In this document: positions 1-12,082 of the stretch, in pieces | Position numbering within the stretch: the first letter of the stretch is position 1 | How the letters are laid out: each line of letters begins with the position of its first letter | Source: Tillus elongatus | Taxonomy: Eukaryota > Arthropoda > Insecta > Coleoptera > Cleridae | Assembly (NCBI GenBank): GCA_964006375.1 | Contig: OZ023267.1 | Coordinates: 29,076,739-29,140,738 of the forward strand | Length of the DNA: 64,000 nucleotides | Direction: 5' to 3' | Notes under the pieces: model-generated | What the model was told of the DNA's origin: nothing | Seen by the model: only the letters and a program-made list of their open reading frames with translations | Database searches by the model: none | Made by a program: the position numbers and the translations under genes

Positions 1-90
1 AGTTTGATTACGTCATTTTGAAAGTTCAAGTTGTAAGCGTTCAAATATTAGATTGCTGCATGAAAAATTCTGTTGATTCACATAAATAAG

Positions 91-246
91 GCTTATATCG
101 ACTCACCCAGTCCTGATGCATTGACCTTACCTAATGATCTTATGAAGATGCTTTCCAAGTGGAATCAACTATCAGTGTCTGACACAGGTTCACAGAGTCC
201 AATAAGAGAGGGGAAGCTAGAGAAAATGAGTGGCAATTCCCATTAA
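91..246 (+). CDS. Possible terminal exon of an unidentified host gene
   Basis: A frame of 51 codons ending in TAA is preceded by AG at 89-90 and a weakly pyrimidine-rich stretch, as expected of a last exon. The peptide begins AYIDSPSPDALTLPNDL, continues MKMLSKWNQL and ends GKLEKMSGNSH. Its codons and balanced composition look like real protein, unlike the AT-rich surroundings. I do not recognise a family. There is no start codon, so it would have to be spliced to exons left of the window. It could be chance. Confidence 0.25.
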   Translation, partial: AYIDSPSPDALTLPNDLMKMLSKWNQLSVSDTGSQSPIREGKLEKMSGNSH

Positions 247-374
247 CGGTTATATCTCAGGTGGATTTTGTTGCTCTAAAATTCGATGAGACAACTTGTC
301 ACCTATGTCGATACTCTGAATTAATTTGACGAAAACTTTTCAAACAACAATTAAAACGTAAATTGGCTCAAGTG

Positions 375-670
375 AAATTTATTGCCAATTGACTTAAAAT
401 TCGGTGATAATCAGAAGCTTTTCTTATTAACATGAGGAATGCAACAGGTCGTGGACAAAGAATCACTGTTAACTCGCGTTTTTATGCCAAACACGTCGTT
501 TATTTAAATTCAAAGATCGCTTAAATTTATTGCCAATTGACTCAAAATTCGGTGATAATCAGAAGCTTTTCTGATTTACATGAGGAATGCAACAGGTCGT
601 GGACAAAGAATCACTGTTAACTCGCGTTCTTATGCCAAATACGTCGTTTATTTAAATTCAAAAATCGCTT
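375..670. repeat. Two-copy tandem duplication, 148-bp unit
   Basis: Unit 1 (375-522) and unit 2 (523-670) are the same length and differ at only about eight positions. Both start with AAATTTATTGCCAATTGAC and end with ATCGCTT. No coding potential is seen. The high identity implies a recent duplication. Confidence 0.9.
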
Positions 671-1689
671 AAATGACTAAACAATCACTGACAACTAATA
701 TTAGACAGTATACATAACAGAAGGAATTTTATCACCCCTTTTTAAGATAATTTTTAGCCACCGCAACTAAAAGGTGTTCACTCGGTAACGTGCCAGCTAC
801 GACTCGCCTCGAGCCAGCGTGCTGTGCATTTTCATCTAACCCTTTTTTCCTGACGTCTCACCTTTCCGTGTCTACAATTCAAGGTTTTACCGGGAATCTG
901 TTCAACGGCTCAAACGGTCGTTTTTGGTGACATCATCGATACGGAAAAACACAGACCAAATCGCAACGACGTTTAGCTCTTGGAAATATTCTTCCAGCAA
1001 AATGCGACGCAATTTTCCTTGGCAAACATATATTGAATTTTAACGTACAAATTAGAAATGCAGTAAAGGGGTTTACGGTACTTGAAGATTTAGCGACTTT
1101 TTATCAAAATAATTTTGAAATCAAAACATGAATTGCCTTAGAGATATTGGATTGTCGGCTGTTAATTAAGACTCTTACGGGTTTATTTTGAATATTTAAG
1201 GTAGTAACGAAACGCAATCGTTACAACTTGATGCATACAGATTTTTTTTAGTTAGTAAATTTTGCTAATGACAGTTTTCCTAACTAATCACTTCAGATAA
1301 CGCCAAATGGAAAACGCGAAAATGAAATTCATATTGAAAATTCACTAATAATTAGTGTTAGTTAGATTCCAGCCACAATCGTAATATTAACTGAAGCAAT
1401 TCATTTGTCCTAAATCAATGACGTAAGTAATCAATTATTAGATACCAATATTTTGCGAGTGTTAGAATGAATTATTGCGTTTAATTAATCCAATTAGAGT
1501 CACACCTAATTGAGTTTGCAATGCATTTTCAGCCAGTTTTGATGTTATTAATGTTTGTTAGGGTAAATGCAACAGCTAATTGGCAATGTATTGATATTTC
1601 AACCCCACTAACATGAAAACAAAAAATACGATAGCCATGCATTATTGCAGTTTGTTTTAGCGTTCATGAAACCTGAACCTATATACTCA
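671..1689. other. AT-rich noncoding stretch
   Basis: No convincing reading frame, RNA gene or repeat boundary was found. Around 780-960 the sequence is less AT-rich, but all frames are broken. Confidence 0.5.
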
Positions 1690-2258
1690 ATATTTGAGTA
1701 TAAACTTAATAATGTCACAACAAAGTAAATATACCAAAGAATTAAATTATATTAAGAACGTGGCCGAATTTAACGGATACACTGCTTGCTTGGTGGAAAA
1801 ATTAATCAACAAACAGAAAACAAAGAAAATTTTGACGGAATCAACAACGTTTAAAAGAGAGAAATCCGAAATAAACTTTGTTTGCTTACCATTCGAACCT
1901 CGAATCACGAGGGGTCTAGATAGCACTTAAAAAAAGTCAACTCGCAGCTAACATTCTCGACAAAAAATACCTTAAAAACTTGCTAGGTAACCCAAAAGAC
2001 AAGGATAACACGGACAAAATGTCGGGAATTTATGAAATAGGTTGTAAAGATTGTAAATTTAAGTACGTCGGTACGTCGGACAAACAAAAAGATCGATTGG
2101 AGTTAGATTCAAAGAACACTAAGCCCAATTACGTTACGGTACTATAGATATATCTACTGTCGCCCGACATATTTGGGATAATAATCATCACCTTAATGAA
2201 GATAATCTGAAATTATTTAAAAAATTTAGACAACCAGGACAGCTCAACTCCTTCGAAA
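1690..2258 (+). pseudogene. Penelope-like element remnant: C-terminal part with GIY-YIG endonuclease
   Basis: A broken + strand frame carries, in order, a basic region (1694-1930), GIYEIGCKDC...YVGTS at about 2024-2077, and [19 protein letters not shown] at about 2168-2220. The GIY...YVG signature followed by a VA-H---NHH block and a closing FES motif is the layout of the endonuclease domain at the C-terminus of Penelope-like retrotransposons. There this domain nicks target DNA for the upstream reverse transcriptase. The reverse transcriptase itself is not seen. Frameshifts at about 1930 and 2140 make this a dead copy. A (TA)n array interrupts it exactly at the end of the domain. Confidence 0.75.

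Positions 2259-2350
<92 letters not shown>
2259..2350. repeat. (TA)n microsatellite
   Basis: About 92 bp of nearly pure AT dinucleotide directly abuts the PLE endonuclease remnant. Confidence 0.97.
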
Positions 2351-2352
<2 letters not shown>

Positions 2353-2714
2353 CAAAATATAGTTACAACAAAAATGGTATGAAGGTGGCACCACCGCCGA
2401 TTACGAGTCACCTGATCGATTGCTTCGTTAAATAAAAATTCCCACGTTTTTAACACGTCCTAGAGATAACATAATAATACAGATAGTTCCGACAAAGCAA
2501 ACTATGTTAATTTAGGTGTTGTTGAACCTTCACAAAATTACTAGAGATGGACACAGTTTAGTTAAGTTAGTAGGGATAGTGCAGACCTCATCCCGCGATA
2601 AAAATATAATACATGCAGAATTTGCCTGCGTTTATTTTCCCATCTCAGTTCGGCCTCTTTACCTAAGATCCGGTATATAAGGTGATGCTGGTTTTTAAAA
2701 TAGTTAGAGTTTTT
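2351..2714 (+). other. Probable PLE 3' sequence
   Basis: No intact frame is present. Its position between the endonuclease remnant and the hammerhead-bearing terminal repeat suggests the element's 3' part. Confidence 0.3.
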
Positions 2715-2765
2715 CATCCTCTGATGACGCTAACTTGGTTAGTGAAACGATCGTCGGGTCTTTTT
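2715..2765 (+). ncRNA. Hammerhead-ribozyme-like motif 1 in a PLE terminal repeat
   Basis: CTGATGA at 2721-2727 is followed by a possible stem II, GCTAAC / GTTAGT with loop TTG, then GAAA at 2744-2747. Next come the palindrome CGATCG and TC, giving a predicted cleavage site GTC ending at 2755. CCT before the core can pair with GGG after the site (stem I). Very short palindromic stem III sequences are known from hammerheads in Penelope-like elements, which act as dimers. Activity is inferred. Confidence 0.6.
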
Positions 2766-3167
2766 AAAGATGTGTTGTGGTGATTTGGGTTTCTCCAAGT
2801 GTACTGGTCACAACTGCAGCATATGTTTTCTGTTTTAGGAAATTTCTGCCGAAACAAATTACTTTGGACAGAGGAGATAATTTCTACAAACTAGAACTCC
2901 AGAACCCATTTCACTCATTTAAAGAAATTTTAAGTCTCAACCATAATCTCCCTAATAAATATAGTAGCTTACAAATGCTTATCACAAAATTATATAAGTT
3001 ATCGTCTCATAAAACCAGTTAAGTTTGTAAAATTTGTGAATGCGTACAGCTAAAAACGACCGAAAACTTATAAAAGAAATCTTAATATAATTTTCAACTC
3101 TAATACCTCTTTTGATAGCTTGTATTTTCTCCCCATCTGTACTAGACGCAAAGTTACAATTATTAAC
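2766..3167 (+). other. PLE terminal repeat continuation, then unassigned
   Basis: The sequence around 2770-2801 (TGTGTTGTGGTGATTTGG...TTCTCCAAGTG) recurs at 42720-42752, so it is part of a dispersed terminal repeat. The 81-codon frame at 2777-3022 could be the start of a second PLE in tandem, but no domain is visible. Confidence 0.35.
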
Positions 3168-3685
<518 letters not shown>

Positions 3686-3754
3686 GAAAGATTTCCGCGG
3701 TCTTTAATGTGAGACATACTTGGTTCTCGGGTTAAACCGCGTCCAGGATTTATG

Positions 3755-3800
3755 GAAACTCGACGTTACGGCTCCTGTTTTGGAGCCATTTTCAAGAGGT
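3755..3800 (-). ncRNA. Degenerate hammerhead-like motif 2
   Basis: The minus strand reads TTGAAAATGGCTCC, a short loop, GGAGCC and then GTAACGTCGAG. The GGCTCC / GGAGCC stem II is perfect, but the core has lost C3 and G8, and GAAA has become GTAA. It is probably inactive. Confidence 0.4.
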
Positions 3801-4010
3801 AAAGGAAATATGTGAGGACACTCTAAGGCCTCAATCTGCCTACCCCTTAGAGTGATGGACAAAGGTGGGTAAAGGAAATATGTAAGGGCACTCTAAGGCC
3901 TCAATATGCCTACTCCTTAGAGTGGTGGAGAAAGGTGGGTAAAGGAAATATGTAAGGACACTCTAAGGCCTCAATCTGCCCACTCCTTAGAGTGGTGGAC
4001 AAAGGTTGGT
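3801..4010. repeat. Three 70-bp tandem units, each with an internal palindrome
   Basis: Units start at 3801, 3871 and 3941 with AAAGGAAATATGT. Each holds CACTCTAAGG, about 16 bases, then CCTTAGAGTG, a potential 10-bp hairpin (one mismatch possible in unit 1). The related terminal repeat at 30950-31030 has one unit only. Confidence 0.9.
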
Positions 4011-4144
4011 TGGGTTGTTGTAGCTCGATTACGGGGCCTCAATCTGCCTATTCCCCAAATCTCGCCGGAGATCGTCTGTGAGGTCTCAGTGTGTTCAACC
4101 CTAGGCCTAAGAGAGATCTGATCTTAAAAATTTTTAAAAAAATA

Positions 4145-5412
4145 TAGTCTAATCCATGACAGCCAGTATGGATTCCATCAGCGCATATTAACTGCCCACC
4201 TCCGTTCCTTTGTCACCCATTCTTGGAACAAGTCTATGGAACTACACGGTGAATCCACGATTGTCGCTCTAAATATATCCAAAGCGTTCGACCAGGTCTG
4301 GCACGCAGCGCTGCTTAATAAACTTGCGGCCTATGGCCTACCACCAAAACTCTGTACCTGGACAGCAAATATCCTCTCCAACCGGAGCACATCTGTTGTC
4401 GTGGATGGCCATTCCTCTAAACTGTATCCAATTAATGCAGGAGTTTCTCAAGGTTTAGCTTTAGCCCCGACTTTGTTTCTTCTCCACATCAATGACGTCC
4501 TCTCTAGCGCATCCAACCCAGTTCACAGTTACGCGGACGACAGCACCCTCCACTCAAATAAACAATATTCTAAGCCTTCCTCTTAAGCCCAATCAGATGA
4601 GGATCGCAGACTCATGGAGGGTTATATCTCTGTGGATCTCCAAAAAATATTAGAAATCTTGTACAATTCAACTACACCAAATCTCAGTCTTCCTATCTCA
4701 TAAGAGATACACCAGCCCTAGACCCATCACAATGAACAACCAAGTTATACAAAGTAATGAGTCCTTTTCACTTGTTGGCATTTCTGTGGATCGAAATCTC
4801 AATTGGTACCAACATGACACATCAATTGCAGAAGCCGCTGCTAAGAAATTAGGTTTCCTTTTCGTGGCTCGCAAATACTTTTCACCAGCTAATCTATATG
4901 CCTTATATACTTCACAAATAAGGCCAAACCTCGAATACTGCTCTCACATCTGGGGTGCCGCTGCCGCTTCTACGTTCGCTATCCTGGACTCCATTTAGAG
5001 TCTCATCGGTGACCTTACCCTTACCCAAAGGTTGCCATCCCTTGCACACCGACGTGCCGTTGATGACCTCTCTCTCTCTCTTTTTTTTTTTACAGATATC
5101 TGCACGGGAACTGCTCGGAGGAGCTTACTTCCATAGTTCCTCCACCTGCTGCTCCCAACAGATCTACCAGGGGAATAAAGCGAACGCACCCTTTTACTGT
5201 CCAGGTCACCAGACATAAAACATCCTGTTATGTCCGCTCTTTTGTCCCGAGGTCTTTCAAGTTGTGGAATTCCCTGCTGGCACATGTTTTTCCTTCTCCT
5301 CCGAACCTCCAAATCTTCAAGGTCAGAATTAACAAGTTGCCTCTTTGTCGACGCCGACGGTACGATAGTAATTAGGCTGTGAGCCCTCGTGGTGTGTTGT
5401 TGAAATAAATAA
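4145..5412 (+). pseudogene. LINE-A copy 1: 5'-truncated non-LTR reverse transcriptase
   Basis: The copy begins inside the reverse transcriptase. It shows ALNISKAFDQVWH (motif A), AGVSQGLALAPT (motif B) and HSYADDSTLHS (catalytic YADD) within 4236-4586. The thumb region follows after frameshifts (4732-4998), with a T-rich insertion near 5080. It ends with GGCTGTGAGCCCTCGTGGTG and an A-rich tail, as in the three other copies. This is probably a Jockey/CR1-group LINE. GVPQGS is changed to GVSQGL and the frame is broken several times, so it is dead. The 5' end abuts the PLE terminal repeat. Confidence 0.85.
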
Positions 5413-5429
5413 AAAATTAAAAAAGATCG

Positions 5430-6610
5430 CCCGATCTAGCCTTATTATACTTTTTCATTTAAGAATAGTATATCAAGAGTTCCGAACAACTGCTGAAGGC
5501 ATGAAAAATCGTATGCAAACAGCTTTTAAAAGTATTACCCCGCCGATGTTGAACAGAGCCAAAGAAAACTTTGCAATTTCGAGTTTGCATTCAGAAAGGC
5601 GGAAACATTTTTAAACATGTTTTATAAATTTTAATAGAATTTTGCATCTAATCTTTCATTTCTTAATGTTTGCATCCATTCAAATAAAATAGGAATTGTA
5701 GTATGCACAAATAAAAAATTTTAACGGCTGTACCTCCTTTCGTATTCAATTTGACTTATCCAAATATCGTATCATATGTAAGCTTATGAAATTCTTCATT
5801 CACCAAAGTCAAAATATATAACGTGTTGCATTTGAAAAAAAATTTAATGTCGCAAAAGATAAATATCCTGTATATTAAAAAATACATTGGCATTATTAAC
5901 GTACATTAGCGGAATCTAAACTTAAAAAACATTTATTATGACAAAACCCGATATTAATATTTCACACATGTCGATGGATACAAAGTCTGAAGTAGACCAC
6001 TTTTTATACATTTAACTTCCTGTAGTTGGAGCACTGTTGAAAATAACCCAAAACAGTATGGTCAGTTTAATCAGCATCTACGTGGCTTTCAAAAAATGCC
6101 ATAACATATAGGTTGTTCCATTAAAAAAATGAGGTTTGTTGCAACACTCTGTATATTATAATCCTGTATAAATGGAAACAATGTTAAAATATGCATTTGT
6201 GGAACATCTATCGCCTCGAGAAAACTACATTTTAAAACATAGCCTAAATGAGGAGCTGTTTTCCGGCCTCACACCGATGAGACACCCTGTATATATCTAG
6301 TTGAAACTAAGTTGCAAATATAAGATTTAATTTTACAAATTTTCTAAGCCATTTTAAACTTTGTAGATATAGAGAAAGTGTGTAGACTGGCAGTGAGGTT
6401 ACACAACAAACACTTGCAATTGGGGGAAGATTTGCAATTGGCAGCAAACTTGCAGAGGGCCTTCTCTAAGATATCTATAAAACTTTTTTGCAAAAGATTC
6501 TGCAAGCTTGATGCAATGTTACAATGCTCAGTGGGCCAAAAGCGATTTTTTTTACGAAAATTTGTTTCCCCGCTATTGAGGTATATGGATAAGTCTAAAG
6601 GATTGCTTTA
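5430..6610. other. AT-rich noncoding stretch
   Basis: No gene is seen. GACACCCTGTATATAT near 6288 resembles the outer end of mariner/Tc1-type inverted repeats (ACAGGGTGTC), and a decayed element may start near 6095. Confidence 0.4.
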
Positions 6611-6621
6611 CTTTTTTTCTC

Positions 6622-8840
6622 CCTCACGGTTCCTTCCCGGCGTTCCCGCCCCGATACCACTGCAACCTTTTGCTTACTGTGCATGCTCTTAGCCTTTTCA
6701 CTCCATCCATTCCAGAATCACGGTGCCTTGAACTAGTCTGCACAGCGACTGGTAGGGTGAATTTTTATAATGCTCTGTCTCCGGTCTAGACTGCCCGTAG
6801 ATCAATTGTCTTTTGCGGTTCAAAGCTTAACACTCGCACAAGATGTGCTGGGCTGATTCCTCCCCCTCGCCGCAGAGTCTGCATGCGAGGTCTCCCTCGA
6901 ACCGCCCCATTTTATGCAAGTGTTTCGTGACGGCCATGTGTCCCGTCAAGAGACCTGTTATGTTTCTGAGCTGTACTCTGCTAAGATTTAGCAGCTCCGC
7001 AGCTCTCTTTGAAATAGGTTCGTCAATTATTGACTTTCCATGTCTGAGCCCTGGGCAATCTGCCCAGTACACCTTGTGTTTCTGACCCAGGACTTAATGG
7101 CTCCCCTGGCAATGCTCTTTGTCACGCCCAGAGCCGGTTCTGGTCCCATAAATGGTTCTGCTGACCCTCTCTTCGCGAGAGTGTCAGCTTCTTCATTACC
7201 TTTGACCCATGAGTGACCCAGCACCCAGATGAGGGTGATCTCATTCTGCCCAACCAGGTCGCTCGTCACGTCTCGGCACTCACTCACTATCCAGGAATTT
7301 ACCCGTGGGCTACTTAGGACCTTAAAGGCTGCCTGGCTGTCTATGGCTATAAGGATCCGCTTGTTGGTATAGCCCCTCGTCTTGTTCTCCCGCACACAGT
7401 GCAGGGTGGTGCACATTACGGCCTGAAAGACCGTTGCATGGGCTCTGAGGGAAATACTATGACTTACCCTCGGTCTTTCCGAATAAACACCTGCCCCTGT
7501 CCCACGCTCCCCGCCGTATCCGTCCCTGAACCAGACGAGCGCGCCCGGTGGTATGCCCGGCGTCTCCTCCCGCCATGCCTTACGGTCGGGGATCTCCACT
7601 GTAAAGTGGTTTTACCTGCAGATTCGCGGGTTCGCGACGTCTGACCTCATTTCAAGCATGGGCTCCTTCACGATCTCCTGAATTCTGCAGTGGCCACTGA
7701 AGCCTGGGTTGATCTTCAGTCTAATATTGTAGGCTAGTCTGTATAGTCCTTGCCTGGCCTCCCCCATAATAACTAAATGTACGGGGGGCAGATCCAGCAA
7801 CACCTCCATGGCGGCTGTTGGGGATAAATACATGGCCCCTGTGATGCCTGGGCAAGCCATCCTTTGGATCTTGCCTAGTTTTTGTTTGGCACTGGATTGT
7901 GTCACCTTAGGCCACCAGACCAGTGCCGCGTATGTTAGCAATGATCTGACCACCCTTGTGTAGAGCCAGTGGGCAATACTAGGTCTTAGTCCCCACATTT
8001 TTTATATAGCTGCCTAGTGACGGATAAGGTCATAACTGCCTTACGCAGTATTTTTTCAACGTGACCATTCCAGGTTAGCTTAGAGTCAGATACGACCCCA
8101 AGATATTTTACATCCCTGGCCATTTAAATATTCCCACCGTATAGAGTGAGAGTTCTGTGGCTCCCCCACTTCCTCCTCCTCGAAACGGTATAACAGTTGC
8201 TTTCTCGGGGATCACCCCGAGACCTTGACCAATCGTCCACCCTTCCACCACTTTCAGTTCTGTCTGCATGCGCTCTCACACTGACTGTGTAACCTTTCCT
8301 CGGACTATGATGAAAATGTTGTCCGCATAGCCCTGTACCTCATACCCCCTCCCGAGAGCCTCCCCAGCAGGCCGTCCACGACTAGGCGCCACAGCAAGGG
8401 AGACAGAACACTCCCCTGCGGACATCCCGCCGCGACCCCCGCCAGCAGAGTCCCTCCCGCGAGTAAGGTGAACACCGCCCTGTCCCTAAGCATGAAACCG
8501 ATTCACCTGCAGCAGGTCTCCTCTATTCCACGATCCTTGACAGCTGCCAGAACCGATCTAAAAGAGATGTTGCTGAAGGCCACCTCTATGTCTAGGAAGG
8601 CCCCCAGCGCCACCTCCCTGTTCTTTAGCGTATTCTCCAGTTTCAACACTAGTTGGTGCAGTGATGTTTCTATTGAGACTCCTGCTCTGTATGCATATTG
8701 TCCGCAGTGTATGGGATATGCTTCCAGTACACCGCCCCTAATGTGCCGGTCGAGCAGTTTTTCCACTTGTTTTACCTTACTAACAGAGAAGAAGAAAAAT
8801 GATGCCGGTAAACCTAAAATTAATTCTCTGTACAAATAAC
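6622..8840 (-). pseudogene. R1-like LINE copy 1: reverse transcriptase, RNase H and zinc knuckle, broken
   Basis: Read on the minus strand the order is reverse transcriptase (8835-8305), thumb (7998-7612), RNase H (7599-7027) and a C-terminal zinc knuckle CRLCGEGEESAQHILCEC (7072-6827). The reverse transcriptase has CPQGSVLSPL, and its catalytic box reads YADN instead of YADD. In RNase H the first Asp (DGYGG) and later IDSQAA and GNEEADTLAKR remain, but the catalytic Glu has become Val (FQAVM). Several frameshifts separate the blocks. A T-run at 6611-6621 marks the 3' tail. The 58213-59439 copy has the intact equivalent of the last third. Confidence 0.85.
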
Positions 8841-8844
8841 ATTA

Positions 8845-9280
8845 GACTTTTCTTTATAAAGCATATTTAAACTGCTTTTTTTACCAGTTACTAGAGAAAC
8901 GTCGTTACAGTCCTCTTAATAAAAGCAGGTAATTGAATGAAACATAAGCTAGTTTGTACTCATTAGTGCTTATTCGAACTAATTATGGCAATTTGAACCT
9001 CGGGCGTAGAAGTCTCAGTTGGAAATATAAAACTCAACAGTTGGCTCATGTTAAAAATCAATAAGTTGATCTCAGTGGTGTAGAACGTTAAAAGTTACCC
9101 CAACGTAAATATCCAATATTTCTTTCTTAGCGAACATTTTGCTTACAGTTAAAAACCTAAAAAAATGTTGGTCATGCTATTATTGAAATGTTTTAAATGA
9201 AAGATTAAAGAAAGCACATTATTAGTTTGCATAAATTGAAAAATTCTGGACGCAGTATGTACCGAGTTTTATATAAAAAT
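8845..9280. other. AT-rich noncoding stretch
   Basis: No gene is seen. TTCTGGACGCAGTATGTACC near 9243 is a stray copy of the composite-element left end. Confidence 0.5.
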
Positions 9281-9946
9281 TTCGGGACGCAGCAAGTGGG
9301 TTATACTAGTGAATTTTTATAAGAATTGTACGCTATTATTATACGGCATGTCACTAATATTAATACTTTAAATTTACACAGACTTTAAAGATCGAATTTA
9401 CAGGTCCTAGTACGCGCACATTTGAAAAATTATTTCGAAAGTGTTACCATCGATATCCCTCTATTATAAAAAAAAATCATATGTCAAACTCCTTTTGAGA
9501 TAAATTCCCACAACTCAATTCTTTATGAAGCTAAAAAACCAAATTTTGCTATATCTGTAGATAGTGTAAGTCTCTTTAAAAGAAACTTGTTTTATAAAGT
9601 TCATTAAAGTTACAAAAGACTTTCACAAGGAAACCTACTTCATATTTAGAAAGGTAAAGCAGAAACTTAATTCATATTTAGAAGAATAAAATATCTGCCA
9701 AATTATAAACGTAGCAGTTATGTCTCCTTGTTAATCACCTGAATTATTTCGTTTTAGTCCAGCCAATCAAACCGGTTTTTTCAATATCAACAATAACAAA
9801 ATGTCTGCTGAAATTATAATTTCAGACACAAAGGTGGCAAAGTTATTTACGCGTTTTAAACAAAAATGAGATCTTGTTCAAAACATATGAAATCTGTTAA
9901 CTATTGTTTATCCAAATGTGAAAGTAAAAAAAAACATACATTTGTT

Positions 9947-10010
9947 GAGCGGGAATCGATCTCAGAACTTTCCGCGTAGAAGAAAAGCATGCTACCACTG
10001 AGCTATCTAA
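9947..10010 (-). ncRNA. tRNA-like sequence, probably a pseudogene
   Basis: The minus strand has TAGCTCAGTGGTAGCATGC (A-box) and GATCGATTCCCGCTC (B-box) about 28 bases apart. The arms are imperfect and no clear acceptor stem forms. The partner at 39189-39251 keeps both boxes and is followed by a T-run. Confidence 0.5.
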
Positions 10011-10478
10011 TGATACGTTAACTAATGTTTTATTTGCATGATACTTGACACCGGCTTCATGCCCGGGATATTACCTATATTAAAAGTATACGTAACAATT
10101 AATTACAGAATGGCTAGAATTGCCATTGAAACACACTCAACGACTGTTTTGATCTTATATGACGCCTTATGTTTAATTTTAAAGATAAAAGATACTATTT
10201 GAGAACCATTTTTATAGGGACTTAACTTGATTATGTTTACGCTTCTACTATATAATGCTACACTTTCAGTCTAAAACCACATCATAATATATCTATGATG
10301 TGATAAAACTTATTTGGGGCCGCTCATCGAGCTACAAGTATAGTGTATTTTAAAAACTGATTAAGTCCCCCAGTCAAATAACAATCACTTGACAAATTTT
10401 TAATTTCATGTCGTCTGTAATTTCCGATATTTGTGGCCGAGATTTCACAATTGTTGGTTCGGGTAGTATGTTTTGTGC

Positions 10479-10594
10479 CTGTTATTTAGTTTGATTGGCT
10501 TTGATGTATGATTTATACCTGTCGTATATTTTGTGGCTGTTATTTAGTTTGATTGGCGTTGATGTATGGCTTATGCCTGTCGTATGGATCAATC
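10479..10594. repeat. 58-bp tandem duplication inside the large repeat
   Basis: CTGTTATTTAGTTTGATTGG occurs at 10479 and 10537. The inverted partner near 38740 has one unit, so the duplication came after the two copies separated. Confidence 0.8.
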
Positions 10595-10639
10595 TGCGCG
10601 TGGTAGTTAACTACGCTGTTTGTCTGTCTGTTATTTTAG

Positions 10640-11025
10640 CGAATTCTTATTAGAATTGGTTTCCACAAAAAAATTATGATAAATAATGAATAACATTTGA
10701 AAGAATGTCACAAAGTGTCACAAAATTTTGCGATAAAAAAGTTATTATAAATATATGAAATAGCATGCATTTCACAATACGTCCCCAGATGGCACACTAA
10801 TCCATAGGACGTCCCAAGCTGCTGGGATAGGAAACAGAAAATGCATTGAAAACTATTAATCTGATTCAAGCTTGGATGCAATTTGCACCAAAAACACACA
10901 CACAAATATCTTTAGCTTAACAAGAAAATGTTAAAACTGTGTTTTTTTTACAAATTGACGATGTAATCACGTTTTTTAGAGGTGTCTATTCTTGTTTGTG
11001 TGTATCTTTTTGGTGTCTCCAAGCT
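10640..11025. other. AT-rich noncoding stretch
   Basis: Nothing recognised. A hairpin-like GCGAATTCTTATTAGAATTGG lies at its left edge. Confidence 0.5.
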
Positions 11026-11353
11026 TAGATGAGATTACTGGGGAGTTCTGCCTCTGCTGATGTTAAATAAAGTCCCCTACCGGGCGCGGGTGCAGCCACT
11101 TCATGGCCGTTTCCGTTCACCTCGTTACGTATATCTGAAGCAAATTTATTAAGTAAACTTATTTTGTTTCTTAGGTCAGTTTAGAGCTCTGGCAGCAGGC
11201 CTTTGATTGTCTATTTGCGGCCGCCTCTAACATGGGATACAGACAAACACTGTAGAGTAGCCGCCCATTTTAAGTTAGACGCTACTCTGTTGATGGTTTT
11301 GTTTCGGCCTGAGCACTTTATTTTCTCAGTACCCTTCACGATGATGAGCTTTA
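11026..11353 (-). pseudogene. Unidentified broken coding-like frame
   Basis: The minus strand gives one continuous frame with two internal stops. Readable blocks are IKLIIVKGTEKIKCSGRNK, NRVASNLKWAATLQCL, IKGLLPEL, TDLRNKISLLNKFASDIRNE and GHEVAAPAPGRGLYLTSA. The middle block would form an amphipathic helix. The region is clearly GC-richer than its surroundings. It may be a LINE ORF1 or a host pseudogene. I do not recognise the family. Confidence 0.35.
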
Positions 11354-11610
11354 TCTTATTCTAATAGGGAGGCGCCCGATAGAGGACCAGCAAATCCCCA
11401 CGGGGCCAGCTAAACCCTATCGGTTATTTATATTATTTCCTTTGTATATTCACAGGTTTGTTCTTCTTCCTGGTTTTTCAAGAGCAACAACTCATTGGTC
11501 GTTGTGACAAAATGGTATGCTTATGTGTTAGTCTTCCGAAAAATTCTGGTGTATTACAAGGACCATTCGGACCATACAGCATCTGTTTAGTATTACAGGT
11601 TTCTGCATGG

Positions 11611-11651
<41 letters not shown>

Positions 11652-12082
11652 TAATAACGTTTATTTAGCAAACATGCTATACATAAAAATTCCAATATAG
11701 ATCAAAAAATACAAGCTTATTACTAATTAAGCTTAGTCTTAAGACACTTACTGATATACTTTAACCCCTTAAATGCTACCTTACATAATTGATTGCACAA
11801 ATCTAATATAGTACCAATTTAAAAGTATCTACGTTTTAATCAGGCACTGGCTTCCACTTTCGTTTTAATAACAACAATAATAATAAAATAACATTTGTTT
11901 TACAGTTTTGCTTATATAGTACAAAGTTTACAATTTGAATAAATTATATACAATTATATAATATCAGCCACACTATCATTTTAAGCTAAACTCCTACTTT
12001 CTAAGCTACATTCTTTGGCTTGTAATATTGTTTAACTTTCCTAGTGAATTCTAATATGTTTTTACTTATTTTCATACTATCA
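11354..12082. other. Noncoding stretch with a trinucleotide repeat
   Basis: 11354-11600 is less AT-rich, and the rest is AT-rich. No gene is seen. Confidence 0.5.
11613..11657. repeat. (TAA)n microsatellite
   Basis: About 45 bp of TAA repeats with one interruption near the end. Confidence 0.95.

Larger units (their letters stand above)
9281..10632 (+). mobile_element. Large repeat with a tRNA-like core; inverted partner at 38668-40237
   Basis: It starts with CGGGACGCAGCAAGTGGGTTA, a diverged form of the composite-element terminal palindrome. It then aligns along nearly its whole length with the reverse complement of 38668-40237 (minus the SINE there). Shared landmarks include a tRNA-like block, CTACAAGTATAGTGTATTT / its reverse, and TGTCTGTC at the far end. 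No protein is encoded. Two copies 28 kb apart in opposite orientation make it an element or an old segmental duplication. Confidence 0.7.

Noticed and set aside
9947..10010. Functional tRNA gene
   Set aside because: A and B boxes are recognisable, but no acceptor stem or clean cloverleaf can be drawn by hand.
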